This document shows, piece by piece, positions 1-9,571 of a stretch of 64,000 nt of DNA (position 1 is its first letter; each line of letters opens with the position of its first letter). The stretch spans positions 1 through 64,000 of the forward strand of contig JACAEF010000007.1 in assembly GCA_013388985.1 (NCBI GenBank). Direction: 5' to 3'. Origin of the DNA: Rhodocyclaceae bacterium (GTDB lineage Bacteria; Pseudomonadota; Gammaproteobacteria; Burkholderiales; Rhodocyclaceae). The notes under the pieces are model-generated. The model was given only the letters and a program-made list of their open reading frames with translations, was not told the DNA's origin and searched no databases. The position numbers and the translations under genes were made by a program.

Positions 1-1442
1 GGGGGGCCCCGACGCCGCAACCGCCCAGCCCATACATCGCGCGCTATCTCGCGCCGATTGCCGAAATCGCCGGCCAGGCCGACGTCGCCAGCGCCTTCGG
101 CGTGCCGACCACCTTCCTCGCCTTGCAGCTCGCCGAGAACGATGATTATTTTTTCGAGGAGCTGCGCTGCCATTTTCCTTTCCGTCACGCCGCGCTGCTC
201 GCTGCCCGTGACACCGCCGACGCCGCGCTGCCCCGCCCGCTCGCCGAGGAGATCCACGCCGACCGTCACCATCGCGCCGCCCTGCTCTACGAAGCGGTCA
301 CCCGCCCCGGCGGAGGTGAAAAGCAGCCGGTCTGGCAACGCTGGCTGGACGAGCTCTTCCTGCATCCGCGCTGGGGTTTCGTCGGCACATTGGCGGTGTT
401 CGCGCTGGTGCTGTTCTTCGTCTTCGAAGTCAGCAGCTGGCTCGACAGCCATACCGTCGCGCGCCTCGTCGAATGGGCTTCGGCCTGGCAACCGACCGAT
501 CTGGCCGGCGTGGTCATGCGTGCAGTGCTGGACGGCATCATCGGCCTGCTGGGCATCGTCATTCCCTATATGATCCCGCTGGTGGTGCTGCTGGTCTTCC
601 TCGAAGAGTCGGGCATCATGCACCGCGTCGCCTTCGTCGTCGATTACGGCTTTCACCGGCTCGGCCTGCACGGCGGCGTCGCCCTGCCCTTCCTGATGGG
701 GCTCGGCTGCAACGTGCCGGCGCTCGCCGCCACGGCCGCCGTCACCCACGGCCGCGACCGCACCGTCGCCGCACTGTTGATCACCTTCCTGCCCTGCTCG
801 GCGCGCTCGGCGATCATCCTCGCGCTGGGCGGCAAGTATCTCGGCGGCTTCGGCGTCTTCGCGCTGTTCATGCTCGCACCGATCGTCGTCAGCCTGATCG
901 GCAAACTGCTCAAGCGCCGCTATCCCGAAACCACGCCGGGCATGATCCTGCACATCCCGCCCTATGCCCTGCCCGGCGCGCGCCGGCTGCTGTGGAACAC
1001 CTGGGACCGCAGCCGCGACATCGTCATGATCGTGCTGCCGTTGCTGGTCGCCGGCAGCGTCGTGCTCGCGCTGCTCGCCTACTTCGGCATGGATCGCTGG
1101 ATCAATCTGGCGCTGACGCCGATCACCTCTTGGTGGCTCGGCCTGCCCGTCGCGCTCGGCGTGCCGATCCTGTTCGGCGTGCTGAGGAAGGAACTCTCGC
1201 TGCTGATGGTCTTCCAGGCGCTCGGCACGCAGGAACTCGCCGGCGTGCTGACGACGACGCAGATCGCCACCTTCCTCGTCTTCCTCACCTTCTATGTGCC
1301 TTGCGTGTCGACCTTCGCGATGATGCTCAAACTGCTGGGACGGAAAGAGGCTGCCTTCTCGGTCGCGCTGTCGGTCGGCGCGGCGCTCATCGTCGCGATG
1401 GCGGTGCGCATGCCGTTGGAACTGCTCGATCGGTTCATCTGA
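1..1442 (+). CDS. feoB: Ferrous iron transport protein B (FeoB), 3' part
   Basis: This is the C-terminal part of the inner-membrane Fe(II) transporter FeoB, and it is cut by the window start. The frame is open from base 3, so the N-terminal G domain lies upstream. About 480 residues are visible. They include the helical spacer (PYIARYLAPIAEIAG), then the membrane core with the family motifs GCNVPALAAT, LPCSARSA, VLRKEL and YVPCVSTFAMM. These are the duplicated Gate regions that line the iron path. Downstream is a convergent AEC permease, so the gene ends its transcription unit here. FeoA and any Fur box would lie outside the window. Confidence 0.93.
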   Translation, partial: GAPTPQPPSPYIARYLAPIAEIAGQADVASAFGVPTTFLALQLAENDDYFFEELRCHFPFRHAALLAARDTADAALPRPLAEEIHADRHHRAALLYEAVTRPGGGEKQPVWQRWLDELFLHPRWGFVGTLAVFALVLFFVFEVSSWLDSHTVARLVEWASAWQPTDLAGVVMRAVLDGIIGLLGIVIPYMIPLVVLLVFLEESGIMHRVAFVVDYGFHRLGLHGGVALPFLMGLGCNVPALAATAAVTHGRDRTVAALLITFLPCSARSAIILALGGKYLGGFGVFALFMLAPIVVSLIGKLLKRRYPETTPGMILHIPPYALPGARRLLWNTWDRSRDIVMIVLPLLVAGSVVLALLAYFGMDRWINLALTPITSWWLGLPVALGVPILFGVLRKELSLLMVFQALGTQELAGVLTTTQIATFLVFLTFYVPCVSTFAMMLKLLGRKEAAFSVALSVGAALIVAMAVRMPLELLDRFI

Positions 1443-1451
1443 AGATCTACT

Positions 1452-2387
1452 TCAGCCCACCAGCGTCAGCACCAGCGGCGTGGTCAGCGAGGACAGCAGC
1501 GTCGTGAGCACGAGGGCGGCGGCGACCGGCCCCTGGAGGGCGCGGAACTGCTGCGCCATCATATAGACGTTGATGCCCATCGCCAGCGAGGCGAGCAGCG
1601 TCACCACCCGGGTTTCGAGCGGCGGCAGGCCGAGCGCCCGCGCCAGCAGCCAGACCACCAGCGGCTGCATGCCAAGCTTGATCGCGCTGATCACCAGACT
1701 CTGGGCAAGGCCCTCACGGATGCGGTAGGCGGCCAGCCCCATGCCGAGCGCGACGAGCGAGAACGGCACGGCGCCGCGGCCGAGCATTTCCAGCGGCACG
1801 TCGATGAAGGTGGGCAGCGGAATGCCGACGAGCCCCCACAGCGTGCCGGCGAGGATCGAAGCGACGATCGGATTGGTGAGCACGCCGCGCGCCGTCTTGC
1901 CGAAGCCGCGCAGCGAGAATTCGCCATGGCGCGCCCATTCGACCGAAACCGTGACCAGCGTCCAGAGAATCAACGCATTGAAGACGATGACGAGCGAAAC
2001 GGCCGGCAGGGCGGCCGGTCCGAGCGCCGTCTTGGCGATGGCGATGCCGAGCATGACGTTGTTGGAAAACACGCCGCCGAGCGCAAACACCGACTGACCG
2101 ACGCCATCGAGCCCAAACAGGCCGCGCGCGACCAGCCGGCCGATGACGAAGACGATCAGGCAGCCGCCGAAAAAGGCCGCCAGCAGGCGAAAATCGACCG
2201 CGGGCAGCTGCGAGACGTCGCTCATCATGCGGAACAGCATCGCCGGCATGGCCACCGCATAGGCGAAGCGGCCGAGCGCCTCGCCGACCGCGTCCGGCCA
2301 TCGGCCGGAGCGCGCCAGCGCGTAGCCCAGCAGCACGAGCAGGAACAGCGGGCTGGCGAGCGAGAAATGATGGAAAAATGACGACAT
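1452..2387 (-). CDS. AEC-family transporter (auxin efflux carrier type)
   Basis: This 311-residue protein is almost entirely hydrophobic, with about ten predicted membrane spans. It matches the AEC family of secondary carriers (PF03547): N-terminal half with LLGYALARSG, a central polar loop and a C-terminal half starting near LVALGMGLAAYRIREG. The family exports or imports organic acids and auxin-like acids, so the substrate cannot be told from sequence. I start at the ATG at 2387. An in-frame TTG five codons upstream (2402) is possible, but has no better ribosome site. The gene converges on feoB, and its upstream side carries a short hairpin repeat. Confidence 0.8.
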   Translation of the reverse strand: MSSFFHHFSLASPLFLLVLLGYALARSGRWPDAVGEALGRFAYAVAMPAMLFRMMSDVSQLPAVDFRLLAAFFGGCLIVFVIGRLVARGLFGLDGVGQSVFALGGVFSNNVMLGIAIAKTALGPAALPAVSLVIVFNALILWTLVTVSVEWARHGEFSLRGFGKTARGVLTNPIVASILAGTLWGLVGIPLPTFIDVPLEMLGRGAVPFSLVALGMGLAAYRIREGLAQSLVISAIKLGMQPLVVWLLARALGLPPLETRVVTLLASLAMGINVYMMAQQFRALQGPVAAALVLTTLLSSLTTPLVLTLVG

Positions 2388-2432
2388 GCCTTCGTGATCC
2401 AAGCCGTTCCGGCGCCACGCGATTACGCTTCG

Positions 2433-2484
2433 CCCCCGCCTGTGGCGGGGCCCCCTTCGCTACGCGTGGCTTCAGGCGCCGGCT
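2433..2484 (-). repeat. Short dispersed 3'-end repeat, copy 1
   Basis: About 50 bases just after the stop codon of the VOC gene closely match the sequence at 21998-22048, which follows the stop codon of the reductase gene. Read with the gene, both copies run AGCCGGCGC(C)TGAAG, then CGCGTAGCG(G)AAGG, then a hairpin. Here the hairpin is CCCCGCC-TGT-GGCGGGG (2434-2450), with a perfect 7-bp stem and no long T run. It may act as an mRNA 3'-end stabiliser or weak terminator. That role is inferred from position and structure only. Confidence 0.6.
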
Positions 2485-2486
2485 TT

Positions 2487-2948
2487 TTACGAGAGTGCCG
2501 CGATCACCTCGGGCGGCGCCTGCACCAGCTCGATCAGCACGCCTTCGCCGGCGATCGGAAACTCGTCGCTCGCTTTCGGATGCAGAAAGCAGATGTCGTA
2601 ACCGGCCGCGCCCTTCCGGATGCCGCCGGGTGCTACGCGCACGCCCTGCTTCGAAAGCCATTCGACCGCCTTGGGCAGATCGTCGACCCACAGGCCGACG
2701 TGATTGAGCGGCGTGGCATGCACGGCCGGCTTCTTCTCGGGGTCGATGGGCTGCATGAGATCCACCTCGACCTTGTGCGCGCCCTGGCCGATCGCGCAGA
2801 TGTCTTCATCGACGTTCTCGCGTTCCGAGACGAAATTGCCCGTGACCTCCAGGCCGAGCATATCGACCCACAGCCTGCGCAGCCTGTCTTTCGATAGGCC
2901 ACCAATGGCGATCTGCTGGATACCCAGCACCTTGAACGGTCTTGTCAT
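2487..2948 (-). CDS. VOC (glyoxalase/dioxygenase fold) family protein
   Basis: This 153-residue protein has the vicinal-oxygen-chelate fold (PF00903 type). It opens with [11 protein letters not shown] and carries [11 protein letters not shown] and a late [11 protein letters not shown], which place the usual His/Glu metal ligands. It resembles lactoylglutathione lyases and methylmalonyl-CoA epimerase-like proteins, but I cannot assign a substrate. Its ATG overlaps the lgt stop (ATGA at 2945-2948), so it is probably translated by coupling to lgt. A wider open frame reaching 3281 exists, but the overlap and the family start at MTRPFKVLG favour this one. Confidence 0.82.
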   Translation of the reverse strand: MTRPFKVLGIQQIAIGGLSKDRLRRLWVDMLGLEVTGNFVSERENVDEDICAIGQGAHKVEVDLMQPIDPEKKPAVHATPLNHVGLWVDDLPKAVEWLSKQGVRVAPGGIRKGAAGYDICFLHPKASDEFPIAGEGVLIELVQAPPEVIAALS

Positions 2949-3727
2949 TGTTTTTTCCCTCTGACGAACAGAAAAGCGCCGATGACGATCATCGGCAGCG
3001 ATAGCCACTGCCCCATACTGACGACGTAGGAATGGCCGAAGACGCCGGCATCGGGCTCGCGGAAATATTCGCCCAGCCAGCGCGCCACGCCATAGCCGAC
3101 CAAAAACAGGGCCGACACCTGCCCACGCGGCCGCGGCCTGGCCGAGAACCACCACAGCAAGGCCCACAGCAATAAGCCTTCGCCGCATGCCTGATAGAGC
3201 TGCGACGGATGGCGCGGCAAGCCGTCGACCTGCGGAAAGACCATCGCCCACGGCAGATCGGGCGGGGCGATGCGCCCCCACAGCTCGCCGTTGATGAAGT
3301 TACCGATGCGGCCGAGCCCCAGCCCGATCGGCACCAGCGGCGCGATGAAGTCGGTGAGCTGCCAGAAGCCCAGGCCATGTTTCTTCGCATACAGTCCCAC
3401 CGCGACGAGCACGCCGAGGAAGCCGCCATGGAAGCTCATGCCGCCTTTCCAGACGGCGAGGATCTCGAGCGGGTGAGCAAGATAATAGCCGGGCTCGTAG
3501 AACAGCACCTGGCCGAGCCGGCCGCCGATCACCACGCCGAGCACGCCATAGAACAGCAAATCGTCGATGTGCTGCGGCGTCAGGCCATGCCAGGGTTGAC
3601 GCTGTGCGCGCCGCTTGCCCAGGACCAGGAAGGCAACGAACGCCAGCAGATACATCAGCCCATACCAGCGCACGGCGAGTGGGCCGAGATGGATCGCGAC
3701 GGGATCGAACTGGGGATGCACGAGCAT
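2945..3727 (-). CDS. lgt: Prolipoprotein diacylglyceryl transferase
   Basis: Lgt is an inner-membrane enzyme that moves diacylglycerol from phosphatidylglycerol to the lipobox cysteine of prolipoproteins, the first step of lipoprotein maturation. The 260-residue length is normal. The N-terminus [11 protein letters not shown], the HGGFLG motif and the signature [14 protein letters not shown] are all visible, followed by HPSQLYQ. Membrane spans run through the whole protein. It is the first gene of a two-gene unit with the VOC protein. It diverges from ilvD, with about 60 bases between the two starts. Confidence 0.96.
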   Translation of the reverse strand: MLVHPQFDPVAIHLGPLAVRWYGLMYLLAFVAFLVLGKRRAQRQPWHGLTPQHIDDLLFYGVLGVVIGGRLGQVLFYEPGYYLAHPLEILAVWKGGMSFHGGFLGVLVAVGLYAKKHGLGFWQLTDFIAPLVPIGLGLGRIGNFINGELWGRIAPPDLPWAMVFPQVDGLPRHPSQLYQACGEGLLLWALLWWFSARPRPRGQVSALFLVGYGVARWLGEYFREPDAGVFGHSYVVSMGQWLSLPMIVIGAFLFVRGKKQ

Positions 3728-3790
3728 GGGCGGGCGGCAAAGGCTAAACTAACGCATCGCATTCTACGTTGCCCGCACAGGAGTTCCCCG

Positions 3791-5638
3791 ATGCCCGCCT
3801 ATCGTTCCCGCACCTCCACCCACGGCCGCAACATGGCCGGCGCGCGCGCGCTGTGGCGCGCCACCGGCATGAAGGACGATGATTTCGACAAGCCGATCAT
3901 TGCCGTCGTCAATTCCTTCACCCAGTTCGTGCCCGGGCACGTGCATCTGAAGGACATGGGCCAGCTCGTCGCGCGCCAGATCGAGGCGGCCGGCGGCGTG
4001 GCCAAGGAATTCAACACCATCGCCATCGACGACGGCATCGCGATGGGCCACGGCGGCATGCTCTACAGCCTGCCCAGCCGCGACCTGATCGCGGATTCGG
4101 TCGAATACATGGTGAATGCGCACACCGTCGATGCGATGGTCTGCATCTCGAATTGCGACAAGATCACCCCGGGCATGCTGATGGCCGCCCTGCGTCTCAA
4201 CATCCCGACCGTGTTCGTCTCCGGCGGACCGATGGAAGCCGGCAAGGTGCGCTGGCATGGCGAGGCGCGCAAGGTGGACCTGATCGACGCGATGATCGAG
4301 GCCGCCGATCCCAGGAACAGCGACAGGGAAGTCGCGGCGATGGAACGCTCGGCCTGCCCCACCTGCGGCTCGTGCTCGGGGATGTTCACCGCCAACTCGA
4401 TGAACTGCCTCGCCGAAGCACTGGGCCTCGCGCTGCCCGGCAACGGCACGCTGGTCGCGACACACGCCGACCGGGAAAAACTCTTCGTCAAGGCCGGCCG
4501 GTTGATCGTCGAGCTGGCGAAACGCTATTACGAACAGGACGATGTCTCGGTGCTGCCGCGTTCGATCGCCAACTTCAAAGCCTTCGAGAACGCGATGAGT
4601 CTCGACATCGCGATGGGCGGCTCGACCAACACCGTGCTGCACCTGCTCGCCTGCGCGCAGGAAGCCGGGGTGAATTTCACGATGGCCGACATCGACCGGC
4701 TCTCGCGCCAGGTGCCGAACCTGTGCAAGGTCGCGCCCTCGACGCAGAAATACCACATGGAAGACGTGCATCGCGCCGGCGGCATCATGGCGATCTTGGG
4801 CGAGCTCGACCGCGCCGGGCTGATCCACCGCGACAGCCCGACCGTGCTCTATGCCTCGATGGGCGAGCAGATCGACTTGTGCGACGTGCGCCGCAACGAC
4901 GACAAGAAGGTGCAGGAGTTTTATCGCGCCGCGCCGGGCGGCGTGCCGACGCAGGTGGCCTTTTCGCAGAACCGCCGCTATCCGACGCTCGATCTCGACC
5001 GCGCCAACGGCTGCATCCGCGACCTCGAACACGCCTACTCGAAGGACGGGGGCTTGGCCGTGCTGTTCGGCAATCTCGCCGAGAAGGGCTGCATCGTCAA
5101 GACCGCCGGTGTGGACGAGTCGATCCTCACATTCACCGGCCGCGCCAGGGTCTGCGAATCGCAGGAGGAAGCCGTCGAGAAGATCCTCGGCGGGCAGATC
5201 CAGCCGGGCGATGTCGTCGTCATCCGCTACGAAGGTCCGAAGGGCGGGCCCGGCATGCAGGAGATGCTCTACCCGACCTCGTATCTGAAATCGATGGGCC
5301 TGGGCAAGCAGTGCGCGCTCCTGACCGATGGCCGCTTCTCCGGCGGCACCTCGGGCCTGTCGATCGGCCATGTCTCGCCGGAGGCGGCCGCTGGCGGCAC
5401 GATCGCGCTGGTCGAAGAAGGCGACACGATCGAGATCGACATTCCGAACCGCCGCATCGAGCTCAAAGTCGAAAAATCGGCGCTGGCGAGACGGCACGCC
5501 GCGATGGCAGCGAAGGGTGCCACGGCGTGGAAACCGGCCAAACGCGAGCGCGTGGTCTCCAACGCCCTCAAGGTCTATGCCGCGATGGCCACCTCGGCCG
5601 ACCAGGGCGCCGTGCGCGACGTCTCGAAACTGTCGTGA
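3791..5638 (+). CDS. ilvD: Dihydroxy-acid dehydratase
   Basis: IlvD dehydrates 2,3-dihydroxy-isovalerate and 2,3-dihydroxy-3-methylvalerate to the keto acids that precede valine and isoleucine. At 615 residues it matches the E. coli type. Cluster-binding cysteines are seen in [11 protein letters not shown] and [18 protein letters not shown], and the C-terminal GRFSGGTSG is present. The ATG at 3791 follows AGGAG at 3779-3783. The frame stays open upstream to 3209, antisense to lgt, but that part has no family similarity. Near the C-terminus, KSALARRH is encoded by the 25-base dispersed motif. The stop overlaps the GTG of the next gene. Confidence 0.97.
   Translation: MPAYRSRTSTHGRNMAGARALWRATGMKDDDFDKPIIAVVNSFTQFVPGHVHLKDMGQLVARQIEAAGGVAKEFNTIAIDDGIAMGHGGMLYSLPSRDLIADSVEYMVNAHTVDAMVCISNCDKITPGMLMAALRLNIPTVFVSGGPMEAGKVRWHGEARKVDLIDAMIEAADPRNSDREVAAMERSACPTCGSCSGMFTANSMNCLAEALGLALPGNGTLVATHADREKLFVKAGRLIVELAKRYYEQDDVSVLPRSIANFKAFENAMSLDIAMGGSTNTVLHLLACAQEAGVNFTMADIDRLSRQVPNLCKVAPSTQKYHMEDVHRAGGIMAILGELDRAGLIHRDSPTVLYASMGEQIDLCDVRRNDDKKVQEFYRAAPGGVPTQVAFSQNRRYPTLDLDRANGCIRDLEHAYSKDGGLAVLFGNLAEKGCIVKTAGVDESILTFTGRARVCESQEEAVEKILGGQIQPGDVVVIRYEGPKGGPGMQEMLYPTSYLKSMGLGKQCALLTDGRFSGGTSGLSIGHVSPEAAAGGTIALVEEGDTIEIDIPNRRIELKVEKSALARRHAAMAAKGATAWKPAKRERVVSNALKVYAAMATSADQGAVRDVSKLS
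5473..5497 (+). repeat. 25-base dispersed coding motif, site 1 (in ilvD)
   Basis: One of 11 copies in the window of the motif AAAGTCGGCGCTGG, centre CGAG, then ACGGCAC. It matches 24 of 25 positions (AAAA at the start). In the ilvD frame it encodes KSALARRH. Confidence 0.8.
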
Positions 5639-6051
5639 GCGAATTCCAACGCCTGTTCGCCGGCCGACTCTGGTCGGTGATGTCTTGGGAACAGCTCGAT
5701 GCGTTCTGGAAGCGCATCGGCGGCGAGGGCTGGTATGTGTATGCGGTGGGCGAAAGCGTGCCCGCGGCACCCGTCACGCCCGAGGCGCTCGCCGCATTCA
5801 TCGAGAAGATCGATGCGCTGCTGCGCCGCGAACACCATCACGACTACTGCGGCATCGTCTATGCCGACGATCTCGAAACGCCGACGTTCGTGAAGATCTT
5901 CGACCCGAACAATCTCGGCGTCTCCTGCGGCTTTTCCGACAATCCGCCGCTGCCGGGCTGGATTCTCAGCCGCGTGCCGCCCGAGGATCTGAAGCCCGCC
6001 GCGCCGCTGCCGGAAGGCCGCCGGCGCTGGTGGCGCGCGCTGTTCGGCTGA
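5635..6051 (+). CDS. Conserved-looking hypothetical protein downstream of ilvD
   Basis: This 138-residue soluble protein starts at a GTG that overlaps the ilvD stop (GTGA, 5635-5638), so it is probably translationally coupled to ilvD. I do not recognise a family. The sequence is rich in acidic and aromatic residues. It has a central [13 protein letters not shown], a [25 protein letters not shown] stretch that looks structured, and a basic C-terminus [10 protein letters not shown]. It has no signal peptide or membrane span. An in-frame ATG at about 5680 is an alternative start. The coupling suggests a link to amino-acid synthesis or simply shared expression. Confidence 0.7.
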   Translation: MSEFQRLFAGRLWSVMSWEQLDAFWKRIGGEGWYVYAVGESVPAAPVTPEALAAFIEKIDALLRREHHHDYCGIVYADDLETPTFVKIFDPNNLGVSCGFSDNPPLPGWILSRVPPEDLKPAAPLPEGRRRWWRALFG

Positions 6052-6071
6052 ATTTTGACAAGGGGAGAAAC

Positions 6072-6593
6072 ATGGCAACGACGACAAGAAGAAAACCCGC
6101 GGCGAAAAAAACCGCTGCAACCAGAACGACCACACGCCAGCCGAAGCCGCAGGATACCCGGCATGTGCTGAGCGAGCTCAAGCAACTCGCCAAGGAGCTC
6201 AACCAGGCCGCCAAGGGGCTGTCGAAGCGTGCGGCGGGCAACCCCAAGGAGGTGGCGGCGATCCTCGGCAGCGTCGAGCGCATGACGGCAGACGCCGCCA
6301 CCAAGTCGCTCGCCGAGGCCGAAGCGGCGAAACAGCTCGTCAAGGAAGCCCTGACATCGCTGGGCCGCGACTGGAGCCGCAGGGAGCTGGAAGAAAAACT
6401 GGCCGGTGTGAGCGGACATCTGACCAACATCATCGTCGCGCAGGAATTCCAGGACCTCGCCGGGCAGGCGCTCAGAAAGGCGATGAAGGCGCTCGTCGGC
6501 GCGATCATCGTCGTCGAGAGCGGCGGCCCGACCGAGGAGCAGCGCTTGTCGCAGAAGGATGTCGATAGCCTGCTGAAAGACTTGCTCCCGTAA
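6072..6593 (+). CDS. Small CheZ-like protein with a Lys/Ala/Thr-rich N-terminal tail
   Basis: This 173-residue protein has a basic, disordered N-terminus (residues 1-27, ending before DTRHVLSELKQL). It continues with long helices and ends in a C-terminal peptide QKDVDSLLKDLL (161-172). The stretch QEFQDLAGQALRKAM (124-138) matches the CheZ catalytic helix: D128 and Q132 fit the DxxxQ pair that drives dephosphorylation of CheY-P. The terminal peptide resembles the CheY-binding tail of CheZ. The assignment to the CheZ family is therefore by motif. The protein is shorter than E. coli CheZ (214), lies outside any che cluster and has a histone-like tail, so its partner may be another response regulator. 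ATG at 6072 follows AGGGGAG. Confidence 0.75.
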   Translation: MATTTRRKPAAKKTAATRTTTRQPKPQDTRHVLSELKQLAKELNQAAKGLSKRAAGNPKEVAAILGSVERMTADAATKSLAEAEAAKQLVKEALTSLGRDWSRRELEEKLAGVSGHLTNIIVAQEFQDLAGQALRKAMKALVGAIIVVESGGPTEEQRLSQKDVDSLLKDLLP

Positions 6594-6623
6594 CTCTTTA
6601 TCCGACAAATTTGATCAGGTATA

Positions 6624-6648
6624 GTCGGGCTTCCACCGGAGGCCCGAC
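6624..6648 (+). promoter_or_regulatory. Hairpin enclosing the ribosome site of the DUF255 gene
   Basis: GTCGGGC (6624-6630) and GCCCGAC (6642-6648) form a perfect 7-bp stem that ends directly at the ATG at 6649. The Shine-Dalgarno bases GGAG lie in the 11-base loop, continuing into the stem. Such a structure could limit translation. A TATAGT at 6620-6625 could be a -10 box, which would place the hairpin at or before the transcript start, so the role is uncertain. Confidence 0.35.
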
Positions 6649-8457
6649 ATGAATCCCAACAACCGTCTCGCCAGCGAGACTTCTCCTTATCTGCTGCAGC
6701 ACGCCGACAACCCCGTCGACTGGCTGCCCTGGGGCGACGAAGCACTGGCGCTCGCGCGCGCCGAGGACAAGCCGATCCTGCTCTCGATCGGCTATTCGGC
6801 CTGTCACTGGTGCCACGTGATGGCGCACGAATCCTTCGAGGACGAGGCGGTCGCCGCGGTGATGAACCGGCTGTTCATCAACGTCAAGGTCGACCGCGAG
6901 GAGCGTCCCGATCTCGACCAGATCTATCAGAGTGCGCACCAGATGCTCACCGGACGTCCCGGCGGCTGGCCGCTGACGCTGTTCCTCACCCCCGAGGGCA
7001 CGCCCTTCTATGGCGGCACCTATTTCCCGAAGGAAGCGCGTTACGGCCTGCCGGGCTTCGTCGAGCTGTGCGAACGCATCAGCGAAATCTGGCGCACGCG
7101 GCGTCCCGACATCGAGGCGCAGAACCGCGAATTGCGCGCGGCGATGAACCGCGAGGTACCGCCACCCGCCATCGAGCTCGACGCGCGGCCGATCATGCGG
7201 CTGCGCGCGATCCTGCTCGGCAGCTTCGATCGCGAGCATGGCGGCTTCGGTGGCGCGCCGAAATTCCCGCACCCGACCGACCTCGCCTTCCTGCTGCACC
7301 GCACGAACGATCCCGAAGCGCAGGAGGTCGCTCTTTTCACCCTGCGCCGCATGGCGATGGGCGGCATTCATGATCAGCTCGGCGGCGGCTTCTTCCGCTA
7401 CAGCGTCGACGCCCGGTGGGAGATTCCGCACTTCGAAAAGATGCTCTACGACAACGCCCAGCTGCTCGGCCTCTACGCCGATGCTTTCACGCTGAGCGGA
7501 GATGCGTTTTTCCGCCGGGTCGCCGAAGGCATCGTCGGCTGGCTCACGCGCGAGATGACCAGTCCGGAAGGCGCCTTCTACTCGTCGCTCGACGCCGATG
7601 CGGAAGGCGAGGAAGGGCGCTTCTACGTCTGGGACCGCGCCGAGTTCGCCCGGCTGCTCACGCCGCAAGAATCGGCGCTGGCGATACGGCACTGGGGGCT
7701 CGACCAGCGGCCGAATTTCGAAAACCGCTCCTGGCATCTGAAGATCGCCGCACCGCTGACGCCGGGCGAAAAGACGCTGATCGAATCCGCGCGAGCGAAG
7801 CTGTTCGCCGCGCGCGAAAAGCGTGTCCGCCCGGGCTGCGACGACAAGATTCTGACGAGCTGGAATGCGCTGACGATCGCCGCGCTGAGCCGCGCCGCCC
7901 GCCGCCTCGATCGCCCCGACTGGCTGACCGCGGCGCGACGCGCGCTCGACTTCCTGAAAACGCATCACTGGCGAAATGGCCGGCTGCTCGCCACCTCGCG
8001 CGCCGGCCAGGCGCATCTGCCCGCCTACCTCGACGATCACGCCTTCCTGCTCGCCGCGCTGCTCGAACTCGACGAAGCCGACCCGCGCGACGAAGATCTC
8101 GATTTCGCGCAACAGCTCGCCGACGCGCTGCTCGCGCGTTTCGAGGACAGGAAGAACGGCGGCTTCTTCTTCACCGCCCACGATCACGAAAGTCTGATCC
8201 AGCGGCCGAAGCCCCCCCACGACAACGCGCTGCCCGCGGGCAACGGCGTCGCCGCGCTGGCATTGCGCCGACTGGGCGAGTGCCGTGCCGAAATCCGCTA
8301 TCTCGGCGCGGCGCGGCGCGCCTTGCAGGCCTTTGCCGACCCGCTCGCCCGCCAGCCATCCGGCTGTGCCACCCTGGTCATGGCGCTCGAAGCCGAGCTC
8401 GCCGTCAACCCGCCAGGATGTAGCGACGTTGTGTGTAGCGTACCGGCAAGCAACTGA
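6649..8457 (+). CDS. Thioredoxin-domain protein, DUF255 / YyaL (SSP411) family
   Basis: This 602-residue cytoplasmic protein starts with the family signature [22 protein letters not shown] thioredoxin-like domain follows with the CxxC-type motif SACHWCHVM, then [10 protein letters not shown] and [13 protein letters not shown]. The rest is an (alpha/alpha)6 barrel-like region with [12 protein letters not shown], typical of this family and its eukaryotic SPATA20 relatives. The biochemical role is unknown. It is somewhat shorter than many members, mostly near the C-terminus. ESALAIRH is encoded by a copy of the 25-base motif (7668-7692). Confidence 0.9.
   Translation: MNPNNRLASETSPYLLQHADNPVDWLPWGDEALALARAEDKPILLSIGYSACHWCHVMAHESFEDEAVAAVMNRLFINVKVDREERPDLDQIYQSAHQMLTGRPGGWPLTLFLTPEGTPFYGGTYFPKEARYGLPGFVELCERISEIWRTRRPDIEAQNRELRAAMNREVPPPAIELDARPIMRLRAILLGSFDREHGGFGGAPKFPHPTDLAFLLHRTNDPEAQEVALFTLRRMAMGGIHDQLGGGFFRYSVDARWEIPHFEKMLYDNAQLLGLYADAFTLSGDAFFRRVAEGIVGWLTREMTSPEGAFYSSLDADAEGEEGRFYVWDRAEFARLLTPQESALAIRHWGLDQRPNFENRSWHLKIAAPLTPGEKTLIESARAKLFAAREKRVRPGCDDKILTSWNALTIAALSRAARRLDRPDWLTAARRALDFLKTHHWRNGRLLATSRAGQAHLPAYLDDHAFLLAALLELDEADPRDEDLDFAQQLADALLARFEDRKNGGFFFTAHDHESLIQRPKPPHDNALPAGNGVAALALRRLGECRAEIRYLGAARRALQAFADPLARQPSGCATLVMALEAELAVNPPGCSDVVCSVPASN
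7668..7692 (+). repeat. 25-base dispersed coding motif, site 2 (in the DUF255 gene)
   Basis: It matches 22 of 25 positions, with a CGAT centre in place of CGAG. It is read as ESALAIRH, the same frame as in ilvD. Confidence 0.6.
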
Positions 8458-8548
8458 ATGACGGGCGATTCCTTCTCAAGCCCCCCGTTTTCCGTTAGAC
8501 TGTCGGGCGCTTTTCCACCCCACCCAACCGATACGAGGAAGATTCAAC

Positions 8549-8860
8549 ATGAAGATTGTCGCTGCCGCACTGATCGCCGCTGGCGTGATGGTTTCCGCTC
8601 CCGCGATGGCCAACCTCGAGCTGGCCAAGAAGAGCAACTGCATGTCCTGCCACATGGTCGACAAGAAGCTGGTCGGCCCCGCCTATCAGGATGTCGCCAA
8701 GAAATACGCCGGCGACAAGGATGCCGTCAAGAAGCTCACCGAAAAGGTGAAGAAGGGCGGCAAGGGCGTCTGGGGCGAAGTGCCGATGCCGCCCAACTCC
8801 GCCGTCAAGGACGCCGATATCGAGACCCTGGTGAAGTGGATTCTCGCCGGCGCGAAGTAA
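8549..8860 (+). CDS. Small periplasmic cytochrome c (class I, c-551/c-552 type)
   Basis: This 103-residue protein has an N-terminal signal peptide ending at about residue 21 (APAMA-NLELAKK). It has one heme site CMSCH at residues 31-35 and a likely axial methionine, M80, in GEVPMPPNS. It closes with ADIETLVKWILAGAK. This is the pattern of small class I electron carriers that serve terminal oxidases or nitrite reductases. Cytochrome c maturation proteins and Sec export are needed. It is preceded by GAGGAAG and followed by a strong terminator, so it is probably monocistronic and well expressed. Confidence 0.93.
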   Translation: MKIVAAALIAAGVMVSAPAMANLELAKKSNCMSCHMVDKKLVGPAYQDVAKKYAGDKDAVKKLTEKVKKGGKGVWGEVPMPPNSAVKDADIETLVKWILAGAK

Positions 8861-8887
8861 GCCGATCCGAAGGGTTACGCCGACGAC

Positions 8888-8915
8888 GGGGAGCCTTGGC
8901 TCCCCGTTTTTTTTT
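8888..8915 (+). terminator. Rho-independent terminator after the cytochrome c gene
   Basis: GGGGAGCC and GGCTCCCC (8888-8895 and 8898-8905) form a very stable hairpin, followed by a run of nine T (8907-8915). It lies between two convergent genes. On the opposite strand there is no equal T run, so it mainly ends the cytochrome transcript. Confidence 0.92.
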
Positions 8916-8917
8916 CA

Positions 8918-9571
8918 TCAAGCCAGCGTGTCCGCACCGCCGCCTTGCCCTTGCGGCAGCGTCGCGTTCGCCAACAGGATCAGGCGGGCGATCTCGGCGG
9001 TGGAATGCACGCCGAGCTTTTCCATCGCATGGTGACGGTGCACCTGGACGGTCTTGTCGCTGATCGACAACTTGCGCGCGATGGTCTTGTTGCCATCGCC
9101 CGCCGCGAGCAGTTCCGCGACCTCGCGTTCGCGCTGGGTGAGAGAGGCGAGCCGGCCTTGCGCCGCCTCGATGCTGGTGCGCGAGAGGCATTGCTGGATG
9201 CTGTAACGCACCGCGCGTCCGACGGCATCGAGCAGCACGTGGTCCTTGCAGGGTTTCTCCAGGAAGTCGATCGCGCCGCGCTTCATCGCCTGCACCGCCA
9301 TCGGCAAATCGCCATGCGCAGTCAGGAAAATCACCGGCAGACAGATGGCCTGCGCACGCAGGATGCGCTGCACCTCCAGACCGCCCATCAGCGGCATCAT
9401 GACATCCAGCACCAGACAACCCGGCACGTCACGTTGATAAGCGTCGAAGAATTCCTGTGCGGTGGCGAATGCCCGGGAACGCCACCCGGCGGCATCGAGC
9501 AGGAAGCTCAGCGAGTCGCGCATCGCCGCGTCGTCGTCGACGACATAGATCAGGGCATCCCGTTCATTCAT
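8918..9571 (-). CDS. Response regulator, FixJ/TtrR type (receiver + LuxR HTH)
   Basis: This 217-residue regulator has an N-terminal receiver domain (VVDDDAAMRDS, phospho-acceptor D56 in CLVLDVMMP, then LTAHGD and the conserved K in LEKPC). A C-terminal LuxR-type helix-turn-helix follows (LTQREREVAELLAAG ... DKTVQVHRHHAMEKLGV). Its start overlaps the stop of the kinase gene (ATGA, 9568-9571), so the two are translated together and form one two-component system. By analogy with TtrR it should activate a nearby promoter; the divergent UPF0324 gene is the natural candidate. Confidence 0.92.
   Translation of the reverse strand: MNERDALIYVVDDDAAMRDSLSFLLDAAGWRSRAFATAQEFFDAYQRDVPGCLVLDVMMPLMGGLEVQRILRAQAICLPVIFLTAHGDLPMAVQAMKRGAIDFLEKPCKDHVLLDAVGRAVRYSIQQCLSRTSIEAAQGRLASLTQREREVAELLAAGDGNKTIARKLSISDKTVQVHRHHAMEKLGVHSTAEIARLILLANATLPQGQGGGADTLA

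Noticed and set aside
3209-3790. Long upstream extension of the ilvD reading frame
   Set aside because: It is antisense to lgt, has no similarity to known proteins, and a good ribosome site marks ATG 3791.
3764-5770. 668-codon open frame antisense to ilvD
   Set aside because: It is a composition effect of high GC codon usage; it is rich in Arg/His/Ala and has no recognisable domain or ribosome site.
6664-6685. CCGTCTCGCCAGCG near the start of the DUF255 gene resembles the reverse complement of the 25-base motif
   Set aside because: The match covers only about 14 bases, and the encoded [15 protein letters not shown] is the conserved signature of the protein family, so coincidence is the simpler reading.
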